From Lachnospiraceae bacterium (lineage in GTDB: Bacteria; Bacillota; Clostridia; Lachnospirales; Lachnospiraceae), in the NCBI GenBank assembly GCA_021199655.1, contig JAJQHQ010000092.1, positions 1 to 64,000 of the forward strand: a DNA stretch of 64,000 bases. Direction: 5' to 3'. The position numbers were made by a program, and so were the translations under genes. Each line of letters opens with the position of its first letter. Position 1 is the stretch's first letter. The notes beneath the pieces were generated by a model. The model saw only the letters and a program-made list of their open reading frames with translations. It did not search any database and was not told the origin of the DNA. Shown in pieces: positions 63,804 to 64,000 of this stretch.

Positions 63804-64000
63804 ATCTCTTTAAAGTCATCCCCGCCTTTATATCTTCTTCTGTAATAATCCATCGTCCTGTAATCAATAATATCCTTCATGTGCCGTACAAACGCCGGTT
63901 TTCTGACAATTTCTTTCAGATCACTGCGTAAAGCCAGTGCGCAGCCCTGTCGTTCTATAAAAAAACCGTTTCCGGATTTTTGCAGGAAATGAATCGGATT
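63800..64000 (-). CDS. Partial gene at the right edge
   Basis: The last 66 residues of a leftward protein are in the window: FFIERQGCALALRSDLKEIV, then FVRHMKDIIDYRTMDYYRRR and a charged end. I cannot assign a family from this piece; the start lies beyond the window. Confidence 0.6.
   Translation of the reverse strand, partial: NPIHFLQKSGNGFFIERQGCALALRSDLKEIVRKPAFVRHMKDIIDYRTMDYYRRRYKGGDDFKEM

Overview
The window looks like the chromosome of a spore-forming gut Clostridia, most likely a Lachnospiraceae relative. The grounds are a spoVT sporulation regulator, Gram-positive style ribosome sites (AGGAGG), TTGACA/TATAAT promoters, Firmicutes-type gene neighbourhoods (BioY with a BirA-type operator, ECF sigma with a DUF4179-type anti-sigma, DUF2975-XRE-CPBP, UmuC-YolD-macro) and a core much richer in G+C than the islands inside it. 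Family names come from reading motifs in the translations; no search was run.

Layout. 0-1.4 kb: biotin transporter bioY and a DUF1284 protein, read leftwards from a promoter that overlaps a perfect BirA-like palindrome. 1.4-5.8 kb: a tandem duplication of an AAA-ATPase/PD-(D/E)XK gene together with its leader; the second copy is coupled to a short HIRAN/HipA-N-like gene. 5.8-9 kb: an AT-rich islet with three unrecognised genes, two of them overlapping, one having the coiled coil-hydrophobic-coiled coil layout of helical pore formers. 9-15 kb: small regulators, tRNA-Gln, pncB, and a secreted GH53 endo-galactanase.

15.3-31.9 kb: spoVT is split by a 16,015-bp AT-rich element with GCGACCC at both ends. 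Joining the flanks at that core restores a 182-codon spoVT exactly in frame. The element carries a primase-helicase, two repressor-like XRE proteins, a small and a large serine recombinase, an HhH-GPD glycosylase, an Ada-like zinc domain protein and several unknown genes, but no visible relaxase or virion genes. The large recombinase ORF runs through the attachment core, so in the integrated state its tail is the SpoVT C-terminal domain and in the excised circle it would get a private 25-residue tail.

32-43 kb: tRNA-Thr, then a complete leftward Wadjet-type operon (jetA-jetB-jetC-jetD; TIGR02677/02678/02680/02679-like), preceded by a DUF3786 gene, a Nudix hydrolase and a ketopantoate-reductase-like gene, with a 300-nt hairpin-rich stretch between jetB and jetC. 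43-49.8 kb: a HipA-like kinase next to 11-bp iterons, a YkgJ-type cysteine-cluster gene, an ECF sigma/anti-sigma pair, and a DUF2975-XRE-CPBP operon with twin palindromic operators. 49.8-52.7 kb: a gene graveyard of truncated fragments with one intact Nif11-like small gene. 52.7-64 kb: an AraC regulator; then a leftward series of beta carbonic anhydrase, flavin-type oxidase, two mini-genes that look like internally deleted nitroreductase and HAD genes, a membrane protein, a class II UvrA, UmuC, YolD-like, a small helical protein and a macro-domain protein, suggesting a stress/DNA-damage cluster; and at the right edge a serine-rich envelope protein and an unidentified coupled gene pair.
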